Positions 1 through 5,361 of a stretch of DNA of 5,573 nucleotides are shown in pieces. The notes under the pieces were generated by a model, which was given only the letters and a program-made list of their open reading frames with translations, did not search any database and was not told where the DNA came from. Positions within the stretch are counted from its first letter, which is position 1; each line of letters opens with the position of its first letter. The DNA is from Rhizobacter sp. Lineage in GTDB: Bacteria > Pseudomonadota > Gammaproteobacteria > Burkholderiales > Burkholderiaceae_C. The position numbers and the translations under genes were made by a program. The stretch lies in assembly GCA_025351675.1 (NCBI GenBank), contig JANXVK010000199.1, positions 1-5,573 on the forward strand, written 5' to 3'.

Positions 1-1
1 C

Positions 2-733
2 GGCCGCGAGGTCAAGGAGTTCATCGAGGACATCCTCGGCGAGGAAGGGATCCGGCGCGCCGTCGTGGTCGCCGCTCCGGCCGACTCGCCCGCCCTCGTC
101 CGACTGCAGGGCGCGAACTACGCGACCGTGATTGCCGAGCACTTCCGCGATCGCGGCAAGAACGTGCTGCTCCTGATGGACTCGCTGACGCGCTATGCGA
201 TGGCGCAGCGCGAGATCGCGCTCGCGATCGGCGAGCCGCCGGCGACGAAAGGCTATCCGCCGAGCTGCTTCGCGAAGCTGCCGCAGCTGGTCGAGCGCAG
301 CGGCAACGGCATCAAGGGCGGTGGTTCGATCACGGCCTTCTACACGGTTCTCTCAGAAGGCGACGACCAGCAAGACCCGATCGCCGACGCAGCCCGCGGC
401 ATCCTCGACGGCCACATCGTGCTGTCGCGCGAACTCGCCGAGGCCGGCCACTACCCGGCGATCGACATCGAGAAATCGGTCTCGCGCGTGATGACGAGCG
501 TGGCGAGCCGCGAGCACATCGAGGCGGCGCGGCGTTTTCGCCAGCTGCATTCGCGCCACAACAAGGCGCGCGACCTGATCCAGCTCGGCGCCTACTCGCC
601 GGGCCACGACACCGAGCTCGACACGGCCGTGCGCCTGCACGACCCGATGGTCGCGATGCTGCAACAAAGCATGCACGAGAGCGCCGCGATGGGCAGCAGC
701 GTGGAACACCTGCGTGCCGTGATCGGCCAATGA
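2..733 (+). CDS. fliI: Flagellar protein export ATPase FliI (3' part; 5' end outside window)
   Basis: FliI is the cytoplasmic F1-beta-like hexameric ATPase of the flagellar type III export apparatus. It works with FliH and FliJ to unload chaperone-substrate complexes at the export gate. The frame is open from position 2, starting [16 protein letters not shown], the segment that follows the GER motif in FliI. About 243 residues of a family near 440-460 aa are present, so the Walker A loop and catalytic Glu should lie upstream. Visible here are the Walker B strand LLLMD (167-181) followed by [12 protein letters not shown], the [12 protein letters not shown] segment, and the ATPase alpha/beta signature [10 protein letters not shown] (455-484). 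The C-terminal helical domain runs to the TGA at 731-733. The GTG at 65 is an internal Val codon, not a start. The reading frame is intact and codon use matches the neighbours. A 139-nt gap with a hairpin element separates it from fliJ. Confidence 0.97.
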   Translation, partial: GREVKEFIEDILGEEGIRRAVVVAAPADSPALVRLQGANYATVIAEHFRDRGKNVLLLMDSLTRYAMAQREIALAIGEPPATKGYPPSCFAKLPQLVERSGNGIKGGGSITAFYTVLSEGDDQQDPIADAARGILDGHIVLSRELAEAGHYPAIDIEKSVSRVMTSVASREHIEAARRFRQLHSRHNKARDLIQLGAYSPGHDTELDTAVRLHDPMVAMLQQSMHESAAMGSSVEHLRAVIGQ

Positions 734-783
734 GGAACCCTATGTCAAAGCAACCATCGCGGGCCGAGCGCCGGGCCGCTCCC

Positions 784-816
784 GTGGGCCACGAAATAGC
801 CCACTTCGTGGCCCAT
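784..816 (+). other. Strong stem-loop in copy 1
   Basis: The arm 785-795 (TGGGCCACGAA) pairs perfectly over 11 bp with 805-815, with a further G-U pair 784/816 and a 9-nt loop (796-804). No T-run follows, so it is not a canonical intrinsic terminator. It could stabilise or process the mRNA between fliI and fliJ, or simply be the inverted-repeat part of a REP-like element. Confidence 0.75.
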
Positions 817-827
817 ACGGCCCGCAT

Positions 828-867
828 CCCCTCGGGAGATCGACCGATGTATTCATCGGGCGAGGGG
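828..867 (+). promoter_or_regulatory. Hairpin enclosing the fliJ ribosome-binding site
   Basis: CCCCTCG (828-834) is perfectly complementary to CGAGGGG (861-867). Inside it, CCGATG (844-849) pairs with CATCGG (854-859) around a TATT loop. The outer 3' arm contains GAGGGG, the only good Shine-Dalgarno for fliJ (ATG at 873). If it folds, fliJ initiation would be occluded unless ribosomes coming from upstream melt it. The pairing is seen directly; the regulatory role is inference. Confidence 0.5.
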
Positions 868-872
868 CTCCA

Positions 873-1340
873 ATGACCGGTATTCAGACTTTGACGATTC
901 TGCTCGGCCAGCACGAGCGCCAGCGCGACGCCGCGATCACCGAGCACCAGCGTGCGCAAGGCGTCGCCGAGGCCGCGCGCGCGCAGGCCGAGCAGTTGCG
1001 TGGCTACCGCCGCGACTACGAGCAGCGCTGGAGCGCGCAGTTCTGCCGCGAAGGCAAGATCGAGCTCGTCCGCTGCTACCAGAGCTTCATGGAACGGCTG
1101 ACGCTCGCGGTCGAGCAGCAGGCGCGCATCGCGGCGCACGCGGCGCAGCAAGTCGAGCGCGCGTTGACCGCCTTGCGCGACAGCGAAATGCGCTGCGCCT
1201 CGGTGCGCAAGCTGATCGAGCGGCGCGTCGCCGAACAGCGCCTGGCGACCGACCGCCGCGACCAGAAACAGACCGACGAGGCCGCCACGCGCTCGGCCTG
1301 GAACCGCTTGGGTTCGACCCGCCCCGCGCCGCTGATGTGA
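873..1340 (+). CDS. fliJ: Flagellar export protein FliJ
   Basis: FliJ is a small cytoplasmic coiled-coil protein that sits in the central hole of the FliI hexamer like the F1 gamma stalk. It links the ATPase to the FlhA export gate and helps recycle chaperones. The 155 aa fit the usual length of about 145-150. It is nearly all predicted alpha-helix rich in Gln, Arg, Glu and Ala, with two long amphipathic stretches (roughly residues 10-60 and 65-140). The mid-region pattern YQSFMERLTLAVEQQ resembles the family's Y..F...L..A...Q signature. The ATG at 873 follows GAGGGG (862-867) by 5 nt. Its position between fliI and fliK is the standard order and supports the name, since FliJ sequences are poorly conserved. 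Two cysteines flank the central segment. fliK starts 16 nt after its stop. Confidence 0.92.
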   Translation: MTGIQTLTILLGQHERQRDAAITEHQRAQGVAEAARAQAEQLRGYRRDYEQRWSAQFCREGKIELVRCYQSFMERLTLAVEQQARIAAHAAQQVERALTALRDSEMRCASVRKLIERRVAEQRLATDRRDQKQTDEAATRSAWNRLGSTRPAPLM

Positions 1341-1343
1341 TCC

Positions 1344-1348
1344 GGGAG
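1344..1348 (+). promoter_or_regulatory. Ribosome-binding site of fliK
   Basis: GGGAG lies 8 nt before the fliK ATG at 1357, within the 16-nt fliJ-fliK spacer. This supports that start and co-translation of the two genes. Confidence 0.7.
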
Positions 1349-1356
1349 ACACCGAC

Positions 1357-2637
1357 ATGCTGACGATCCACCCTGCCTCGCTGCGCACCGCGCCGGGCGA
1401 TGCCGCCGCCAACCTCGTCGCCGGCGCGGCCCCGATGTCGGGCGCCGACCCGGCCGGCTTTGCCTCGCTGCTGCGCCAGTCGCAGACGGTCCGCGCTGCA
1501 GCGCCGACATCTGCGCCGGTCGCCGCCGCGGCGCCCGACGCGAAGCCGGCGACGCCCGCCGCACCGACCGCCGACGACGGCTCGACCGAGGCGGCCGCGC
1601 CGCCCGAGTCGAACGACCCGAGCGGCCGCAGCCGCGCCTTGGCGCGCGCCAAGCTGCGCGCTGCCGACGCCGTGCTGCCGAACCGCGACGCCACGGGCGG
1701 ATCGCGCGTCGCAGACGCCGCGAAGGCCGGCGAAGCCGCCGAGCAGCGCCTGCACGACGAACCCGCCGACGCCTGCGACGGGCCCCAGACGCAGCTCGTC
1801 GCGAACGCAACCCCGGTCGACCCGAGCGTGCTGCACTGGCTGGCCGGCCTGCAACGGGCGGTCTCGGGCCGCTCAGACGACACGCCGGCCGACACCGACG
1901 GCCAGGCGAGAGCCGACGGCACCGATCCCGCCACGATCGACGCGCGCAGCCACGCCACGGGCCGGCGCCCCGCCGACCTCGCGGCCGCCGCCGACCTGAA
2001 GGACAAGGCCGTGCAGGGGCAGAGCCGGTTAGCCGATGCGGCCGGCGCCAGCCAGTTCGCCGGCGTGCTGGCCGAGCAGCGCCGGGCCGACACACCGGCG
2101 CAGCCGCTGATCAGCGCGGTCGATCGAAGCCGCGAGAGCGCGGCGGCGAGCGCGGCCTCGTTCGCGCCGGTGCCGACCGCCGGCACCGACATCAGCGCGC
2201 CGGCCACGGTAGCGATCGCCACGCCCGTGAGTGCGCCCGACTTCGCGCAGGAGTTGGGCCTGCGTCTGGCGGTGCTCGCAAAGGACGGCGTACAGACCGC
2301 CGAGCTGCACCTGAACCCGGCCGACATGGGGCCGGTCTCGGTCCAGATCGTGATGGACGGAACCCAGGCCCGCGTCGACTTCGGCGCCGACATGGCCGCG
2401 ACCCGCCAGGCGATCGAGGCCGGCCTGCCCGCGCTCGCGAGCGCACTGGCCGACGCCGGCTTCACGCTCGCCGGCGGCGGCGTCTCGCAGCACGCGGGCG
2501 GGCGCAACGGTGGCAACGAACCGGCCCCGTCCAAAGGCGACGACGCGCGCCGCATCACGGGCGAAGACCAGCTGAAACGCGTGGCGACGGCGGCACGCCA
2601 CATCACCAGGCAAGGCGGCGTCGACGTCTTCGCGTAG
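1357..2637 (+). CDS. fliK: Flagellar hook-length control protein FliK
   Basis: FliK is an exported molecular ruler. It measures the hook and then acts on FlhB to switch export from rod/hook to filament substrates. The 426 aa are in the family range. The N-terminal two thirds (about 1-290) are low-complexity, Ala/Pro/Asp/Arg-rich and probably disordered, as expected for the ruler part. The conserved C-terminal hook-control domain begins near PDFAQELG (residue 294) and contains the core LHLNPADMGPVSVQIV (from L317), the L.L.P..LG.V.V pattern of the family. The ATRQAIEAGLPALASALADAG helix follows. The protein ends in a basic tail and VDVFA. The ATG at 1357 has GGGAG upstream. Skewed composition makes long open frames on the other strand, which I regard as shadows. 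No frameshift is seen. Confidence 0.94.
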   Translation: MLTIHPASLRTAPGDAAANLVAGAAPMSGADPAGFASLLRQSQTVRAAAPTSAPVAAAAPDAKPATPAAPTADDGSTEAAAPPESNDPSGRSRALARAKLRAADAVLPNRDATGGSRVADAAKAGEAAEQRLHDEPADACDGPQTQLVANATPVDPSVLHWLAGLQRAVSGRSDDTPADTDGQARADGTDPATIDARSHATGRRPADLAAAADLKDKAVQGQSRLADAAGASQFAGVLAEQRRADTPAQPLISAVDRSRESAAASAASFAPVPTAGTDISAPATVAIATPVSAPDFAQELGLRLAVLAKDGVQTAELHLNPADMGPVSVQIVMDGTQARVDFGADMAATRQAIEAGLPALASALADAGFTLAGGGVSQHAGGRNGGNEPAPSKGDDARRITGEDQLKRVATAARHITRQGGVDVFA

Positions 2638-2653
2638 GCGCGGCCACCGCGCC
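2637..2653 (+). other. Short GC hairpin at the fliK stop codon
   Basis: GGCGCG (2637-2642) pairs with CGCGCC (2648-2653) around a 5-nt loop, starting at the last base of the fliK TAG. A weaker CAGCG/CGCTG pairing (2653-2657/2668-2672) follows. No T-tract is present, so it would be at best a weak or factor-assisted end signal between the fliIJK and fliLMNOP parts. Confidence 0.35.
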
Positions 2654-2676
2654 AGCGGGCTACTGGGCGCTGAATC

Positions 2677-2695
2677 CCCCGCTTATCCCCGCTTA
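2677..2695 (+). repeat. 9-nt direct repeat CCCCGCTTA with 10-bp period
   Basis: CCCCGCTTA occurs at 2677-2685 and again at 2687-2695, one helical turn apart, in the AT-richer gap upstream of fliL. The second unit overlaps the TTAAGTTT of the candidate promoter. It may be an operator half-site pair or a chance tandem duplication; no known regulator site is recognised. Confidence 0.5.
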
Positions 2696-2720
2696 AGTTT
2701 CGGGCATCGATTCCACAATT
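2693..2720 (+). promoter_or_regulatory. Possible promoter upstream of fliL
   Basis: TTAAGTTT (2693-2700) resembles the -35 half of a flagellar sigma-28 promoter (family consensus TAAAGTTT, N11, GCCGATAA). At the expected 11-nt spacing the next eight bases are TCCACAAT, a poor match to the -10 half. A sigma-70 reading (TTAAGT, 15 nt, CACAAT) is equally weak. The location favours a promoter: it lies in the AT-richest stretch of the window, at the junction where many betaproteobacteria begin a fliL-led unit, about 60-80 nt before the fliL start. It is a low-confidence call. Confidence 0.3.
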
Positions 2721-2770
2721 TCCTTCATGCCATCACGCGCCCTGCGGCGACCGATGGCCCCAAGGAAATC

Positions 2771-2776
2771 AAGGAG
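2771..2776 (+). promoter_or_regulatory. Ribosome-binding site fixing the fliL start
   Basis: AAGGAG lies 5 nt before the ATG at 2782. The in-frame GTG at 2776 shares its G with this Shine-Dalgarno and has no proper site of its own, so the ATG is preferred. Confidence 0.8.
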
Positions 2777-2781
2777 TGACG

Positions 2782-3414
2782 ATGTCCGCTGCCGCTGCCG
2801 CCCCCGCCGATGCCGGTGCCGCCGTGCCCGTCAAACGAGACAGGAAGAAGCTGATCATCATCGCGGCGGCCGTGCTGCTGCTGTTGGTGATTGGCGCTGG
2901 CGCCACCGTGTTCCTGCTGAAGAAGAAGGCTGCTGCGGCCGACGAGACCACGACCGGCGCGAGCGCCGGGCACCAGAGTGCCAAGCCCGACCTGAAGCAC
3001 CCCCCGACCTTCCTGCCGCTCGACCCGTTCGTCGTCAACCTCGCCGACAAGGACGCCGACCGTTACGCGCAGATCGGCATCACCTTCGAGGTCGAAGACC
3101 CGAAGTTCGCCGAGCAGATGAAGGCCTTCATGCCGGCGATCCGCAACGGCATCCTGATGATCTTGGCGCACAAGTCATCGGCCGAGCTGCTCGAGCGCGC
3201 CGGCAAGGAGCAGCTCTCGGCCGAGATCTTGCGCGAATCGGCCCGCACGATGGGCATCGAGATGGCCGAGCCGATCGTCGCGAAGAAGGCCGCGGGCGAC
3301 CAGGCCGCCGCAGACGACAACGACGAGCCGAAGCTCGTGAAGAAGGAGGCGAAGGCGCCGGTCGAGCCGAATCCGATCAGGCACGTTCATTTCTCGAACT
3401 TCATCGTTCAATGA
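2782..3414 (+). CDS. fliL: Flagellar basal body-associated protein FliL
   Basis: FliL is a single-pass inner-membrane protein that surrounds or contacts the MotAB stators and supports motor torque, especially in swarming. Counting from the ATG at 2782 it has 210 aa. There is an Ala-rich cytoplasmic N-terminus, a KRDRKK charge cluster (18-23), one membrane helix (about 24-46), and a KKK stop (47-49). A periplasmic domain begins with the PPTFLPLDPFVVNL segment and closes with the family-typical VHFSNFIVQ end. E. coli FliL is about 154 aa. The extra length here is the Ala-rich linkers plus a charged stretch at residues 168-198, just before the last strand. The stop TGA overlaps an ATG (3411-3413) that could begin a small ORF, and a 139-nt gap precedes fliM. 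Confidence 0.95.
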   Translation: MSAAAAAPADAGAAVPVKRDRKKLIIIAAAVLLLLVIGAGATVFLLKKKAAAADETTTGASAGHQSAKPDLKHPPTFLPLDPFVVNLADKDADRYAQIGITFEVEDPKFAEQMKAFMPAIRNGILMILAHKSSAELLERAGKEQLSAEILRESARTMGIEMAEPIVAKKAAGDQAAADDNDEPKLVKKEAKAPVEPNPIRHVHFSNFIVQ

Positions 3415-3446
3415 AGCACAGCCTCACCCAACGCGCGCGAGCCGCC

Positions 3447-3543
3447 GCGCCGGGCCGCCCCACGCAAGGTCCGATCCCTGGGCCACGCGGGGGCCCCTTC
3501 GTGGCCCTTGGGGATCGGGCGATGTACTCACCGGACGAGGGGC
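3447..3543 (+). repeat. Hairpin-rich intergenic element, copy 2 (fliL-fliM gap)
   Basis: This is the counterpart of 768-868. It has the same four blocks: GCGCCGGGCCGC (3447-3458), TGGGCCACG (3479-3487), CTTCGTGGCCC (3497-3507) and the 31-nt block 3513-3543 (26 of 31 identical). It lacks about 18 nt found in copy 1 before the last block and has extra bases before the hairpin. It provides GAGGGG (3537-3542), 11 nt before the fliM ATG, rather long but the only good site. The gap is exactly as long as the fliI-fliJ gap (139 nt). The two copies are too diverged for a recent duplication and look like two insertions of one repeat family; that is inference. Confidence 0.8.
3469..3520 (+). other. Two-tier stem-loop in copy 2
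   Basis: Outer arms 3469-3478 and 3511-3520 pair over 10 bp with one G-U. Inner arms GGGCCACG (3480-3487) and CGTGGCCC (3500-3507) pair over 8 bp. No T-run follows. An alternative pairing, CCCTTG (3505-3510) with CGAGGG (3536-3541), uses the same bases and would cover the fliM ribosome-binding site, so the two folds exclude one another. Confidence 0.65.
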
Positions 3544-3553
3544 GCCATTCCAC

Positions 3554-4558
3554 ATGAATCAGCAGATTCTTTCGCAGGACGAAGTCGACGCGCTGCTGCA
3601 GGGCATCACCGGCGAGAGCCAGAAGCTCGAGCAGGAGCCTGCCTCCGAAGGCGCGGTCCGCAACTACGACCTCGCCAGCCAGGAGCGGATCGTGCGCGGG
3701 CGCATGCCCACGATGGAGATCATCAACGAGCGCTTCGCCCGCAACATCCGCATCGGCCTGTTCAACTTCATCCGCAAGAGCCCGGAAATCTCGATCGGCA
3801 GCATCAAGGTGCAGAAGTACAGCGCCTTCCTGCGCGAGATCGTGGTGCCGACCAACTTCAACATCATGAGCGTGCGGCCGCTGCGCGGCTCGGGCCTGAT
3901 CGTGTGCGACCCGAACCTCGTGTTCGCGGTGATCGACGCCCTCTTCGGCGGCGCCGGAAAATACCACACGCGCATCGAGGGCCGTGACTTCTCGCCAACC
4001 GAGCAGCGCATCATCACGCGCCTCGTCGACGTGATCACGGGCGAGTACAAGAAGGCCTGGACCGGCATCTACCCGCTCGAGCTCGAGTACCAGCGCTCCG
4101 AAATGCAGCCGCAGTTCGCGAACATCGCGACGCCGAGCGAGATCGTGATCGCGACCAGCTTCACGCTCGAAATCGGCGACGCCAGCGGCACGATCCACTT
4201 CTGCATCCCGTATGCGACGCTGGAGCCGATCCGCGACGTGCTGTATTCGACGATCCAGGGCGACGCGGCCGAGCCCGACAAGCGCTGGGTCAACCTGATG
4301 AAGCAGCAGATCCAGTTGGCCGAGGTGGAGCTGATCGCCGAACTGGCACAGGCGCCGGCCACGGTCGAGCAGCTGCTGTCGTTCAAGGTCGGTGATTTCA
4401 TCGAACTCGACCTGCATCAGGCCATTCAGGCCAAGGTCGTCGGCGTGCCGGTGTTCGACTGCCACTACGGCACCTCGAACGGCAAGTACGCACTCAAAGT
4501 CAATCAACTGTTGACCAACTCCGAACAGGGTTGGCTGGGAGAACGCCATGTCGGCTGA
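3554..4558 (+). CDS. fliM: Flagellar motor switch protein FliM
   Basis: FliM is the middle component of the cytoplasmic C-ring. It binds CheY-P and transmits the signal that reverses rotation. At 334 aa it equals the length of E. coli FliM. Residues 1-16 hold the CheY-binding segment ILSQDEVDALLQ. A middle CheC/CheX-like domain follows and contains the GGAG motif (132-135, in LFGGAGKY) that contacts FliG, then EGRDFSPTEQRII. The C-terminal SpoA domain, about the last 80 residues (VGDFIELDLHQAIQAKVVG), joins FliN. The ATG at 3554 is fixed by the N-terminal motif; its GAGGGG site is 11 nt upstream within the repeat element. The last 11 nt overlap fliN, implying translational coupling of the two partners. 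Confidence 0.99.
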   Translation: MNQQILSQDEVDALLQGITGESQKLEQEPASEGAVRNYDLASQERIVRGRMPTMEIINERFARNIRIGLFNFIRKSPEISIGSIKVQKYSAFLREIVVPTNFNIMSVRPLRGSGLIVCDPNLVFAVIDALFGGAGKYHTRIEGRDFSPTEQRIITRLVDVITGEYKKAWTGIYPLELEYQRSEMQPQFANIATPSEIVIATSFTLEIGDASGTIHFCIPYATLEPIRDVLYSTIQGDAAEPDKRWVNLMKQQIQLAEVELIAELAQAPATVEQLLSFKVGDFIELDLHQAIQAKVVGVPVFDCHYGTSNGKYALKVNQLLTNSEQGWLGERHVG

Positions 4559-4988
4559 AGAAAATACCGCACCTGCAGAAGACGCTGACGCGATGGCCGC
4601 CGAGTGGGCCGCCGCGCTCGCCCAGTCGAAGCCCGAAACCGCCTCGGAGCTGCACGCGCCAGCGGATCAGGTGTCGCCCGCGTCGTTCCAGAACTTCGCG
4701 CCGACCGGCGCGAGCACGGCCGGCAACGACATCAACATGATCCTGGACATCCCGGTCCAGCTGACGGTGGAGCTGGGCCGCACACGCATCCCGATCAAGC
4801 ACATCCTGCAACTGGCGCAGGGCTCGGTCGTCGAGCTCGAAGCGATGGCCGGCGAACCGATGGACGTGCTCGTCAACGGCTACCTGATCGCGCAGGGCGA
4901 GGTCGTGGTCGTCAACGACAAGTTCGGCATCCGGCTGACCGACATCGTGACGCCGAGCGAGCGCATGCGCCGTTTGAGCAAGGGTTGA
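4548..4988 (+). CDS. fliN: Flagellar motor switch protein FliN
   Basis: FliN forms the lower part of the C-ring with FliM and provides a docking site for the FliH-FliI export complex. The 146 aa compare with 137 in E. coli. Residues 1-58 are a poorly conserved Ala/Glu-rich N-terminal region. The SpoA domain starts near N60 (NDINMILDIPVQLTVELG) and contains IPIKHILQLAQGSVVEL and LIAQGEVVVVNDKFGIRLTD, ending TPSERMRRLSKG. The ATG at 4548 has GGGAG (4537-4541) 6 nt upstream, inside fliM, and overlaps the fliM end by 11 nt. fliO follows after 7 nt. Confidence 0.98.
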   Translation: MSAEENTAPAEDADAMAAEWAAALAQSKPETASELHAPADQVSPASFQNFAPTGASTAGNDINMILDIPVQLTVELGRTRIPIKHILQLAQGSVVELEAMAGEPMDVLVNGYLIAQGEVVVVNDKFGIRLTDIVTPSERMRRLSKG

Positions 4989-4995
4989 ACCCGGC

Positions 4996-5361
4996 ATGAT
5001 CTCGAATGGTCTGAGCTCGCTGCTGTGGTTCGTCGCGATCATTGCGATGATCCCGGTCGCGCTGTGGCTGCTGAAGCGCACGCCCGCGGGTGCGATGCTC
5101 GGCGGCGCGAGCGGCCGCGGCGTGATGCGCAGCGTCGCGGCGCTGCCCTTGTCGGCGAGTCAGCGCATCGTCACGGTCGAGATTGGCCAGGGCATTGACC
5201 GCCGCTGGCTGGTGCTGGGCGTGACGGCGCAGAGCATCACCACCTTGCACACGATGGCGCCGCAGGCCGAAGCGGTTGCGGGCGCCGCGCCTTCGACGCC
5301 GCCCTTCGCCCAGTTGCTGAGCAAGCTGCGGCAAGACAAGGGAGCCGTCGGTGAGCGCTGA
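4996..5361 (+). CDS. fliO: Flagellar biosynthesis protein FliO
   Basis: FliO is a small membrane protein that helps stabilise and assemble the FliP ring of the flagellar type III export gate. The 121 aa fit the family. A membrane helix lies at about residues 6-26, followed by KR. The cytoplasmic domain has the characteristic LPLSASQRIVTVEIG and RRWLVLGVTAQSITTLHTM strands, and a Pro/Ala-rich tail ends in FAQLLSKLRQDKG. The start at 4996 is 7 nt after the fliN stop. Its Shine-Dalgarno is weak (AAGGG about 11 nt upstream, overlapping the end of fliN), so coupling with fliN is likely. The last 11 nt overlap fliP. Confidence 0.95.
   Translation: MISNGLSSLLWFVAIIAMIPVALWLLKRTPAGAMLGGASGRGVMRSVAALPLSASQRIVTVEIGQGIDRRWLVLGVTAQSITTLHTMAPQAEAVAGAAPSTPPFAQLLSKLRQDKGAVGER
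5340..5344 (+). promoter_or_regulatory. Ribosome-binding site for the GTG start of fliP
   Basis: GGGAG (within AAGGGAG) sits 6 nt before the GTG at 5351, inside the end of fliO. It supports that GTG as the fliP start. Confidence 0.7.

Larger units (their letters stand above)
768..868 (+). repeat. Hairpin-rich intergenic element, copy 1 (fliI-fliJ gap)
   Basis: This element is related to the sequence at 3447-3543. Shared blocks in the same order are: an identical 12-mer GCGCCGGGCCGC (768-779); TGGGCCACG (785-793); CTTCGTGGCCC (804-814); and a 31-nt 3' block (838-868) that matches copy 2 at 26 of 31 positions and ends in CGAGGGGC. The first and second blocks are closer together here than in copy 2, and about 18 nt more lie between the third and fourth, so the copies are diverged and gapped. 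The 3' block supplies the GAGGGG ribosome-binding site of fliJ (862-867, 5 nt before the ATG). Codons read through it (ATA, CGA, GGA, TCA) are less GC-biased than in the flanking genes, which fits non-native or non-coding sequence. Its identity as a dispersed genomic repeat is inference from two copies. Confidence 0.8.
742..876 (+). other. Candidate small ORF (44 codons) bridging fliI and fliJ
   Basis: An ATG at 742 is preceded by GAGGA (732-736) that overlaps the fliI stop, at good spacing. The frame stays open for 44 codons and ends in TGA at 874-876, sharing ATGA with the fliJ start. The predicted peptide is basic and has no recognisable domain or membrane segment; its end reads GDRPMYSSGEGLQ. 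The counterpart between fliL and fliM ends GDRAMYSPDEGRHST, in the same frame and the same position relative to the downstream start. It may be a translated coupling leader or a chance open frame in a GC-rich repeat. Codon use (ATA, CGA, GGA, CAA, two TCA) is unlike the neighbours and argues against a well-expressed gene. I do not recognise a family. Confidence 0.3.
3411..3557 (+). other. Candidate small ORF (48 codons) bridging fliL and fliM
   Basis: The ATG at 3411 overlaps the fliL stop (ATGA). The frame runs 48 codons to TGA at 3555-3557, which overlaps the fliM ATG (again ATGA). The peptide is Arg/Pro/Gly-rich, with PGPRGGPFVALGDRAMYS near its C-terminal end and a final PDEGRHST. The FVA and GDR.MYS..EG residues recur in the 44-codon frame between fliI and fliJ. 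There is no clear Shine-Dalgarno before 3411, so translation would depend on re-initiation after fliL. This frame is also open back through fliL, which weakens the case that it is selected. No family is recognised. Confidence 0.25.

Noticed and set aside
65..67. GTG at 65 as a gene start
   Set aside because: The FliI frame is open and conserved upstream of it to the window edge, so it is an internal Val codon.
784..816. Intrinsic terminator between fliI and fliJ
   Set aside because: The stem is strong but no T-tract follows, and fliJ, in the same operon, lies immediately downstream.
330..2606. 758-codon open frame on the minus strand, antisense to fliI, fliJ and fliK
   Set aside because: It is a GC-skew shadow: it covers three well-supported flagellar genes and its translation is low-complexity Ala/Arg/Ser with no recognisable domain.
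2638..2775. Third copy of the intergenic element in the fliK-fliL gap
   Set aside because: The gap length (138 nt) and a short CGACCGATG match to copy 1 suggested it, but the GGGCCACG hairpin and the 3' GAGGGG block are absent.
2776..2781. GTG at 2776 as the fliL start
   Set aside because: The GTG shares its G with the AAGGAG Shine-Dalgarno, while the ATG at 2782 is at ideal spacing.
2727..3557. 276-codon + frame overlapping fliL
   Set aside because: Out of frame with FliL, Arg-rich translation, no ribosome-binding site at its ATG. Only its last 48 codons are discussed, as a separate small ORF.
3401..4549. 382-codon minus-strand frame antisense to fliM
   Set aside because: FliM is unambiguous on the + strand. 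This frame is the usual complementary open frame of GC-rich coding sequence. The short motif it shares with the 758-codon minus-strand frame comes only from the repeated element.
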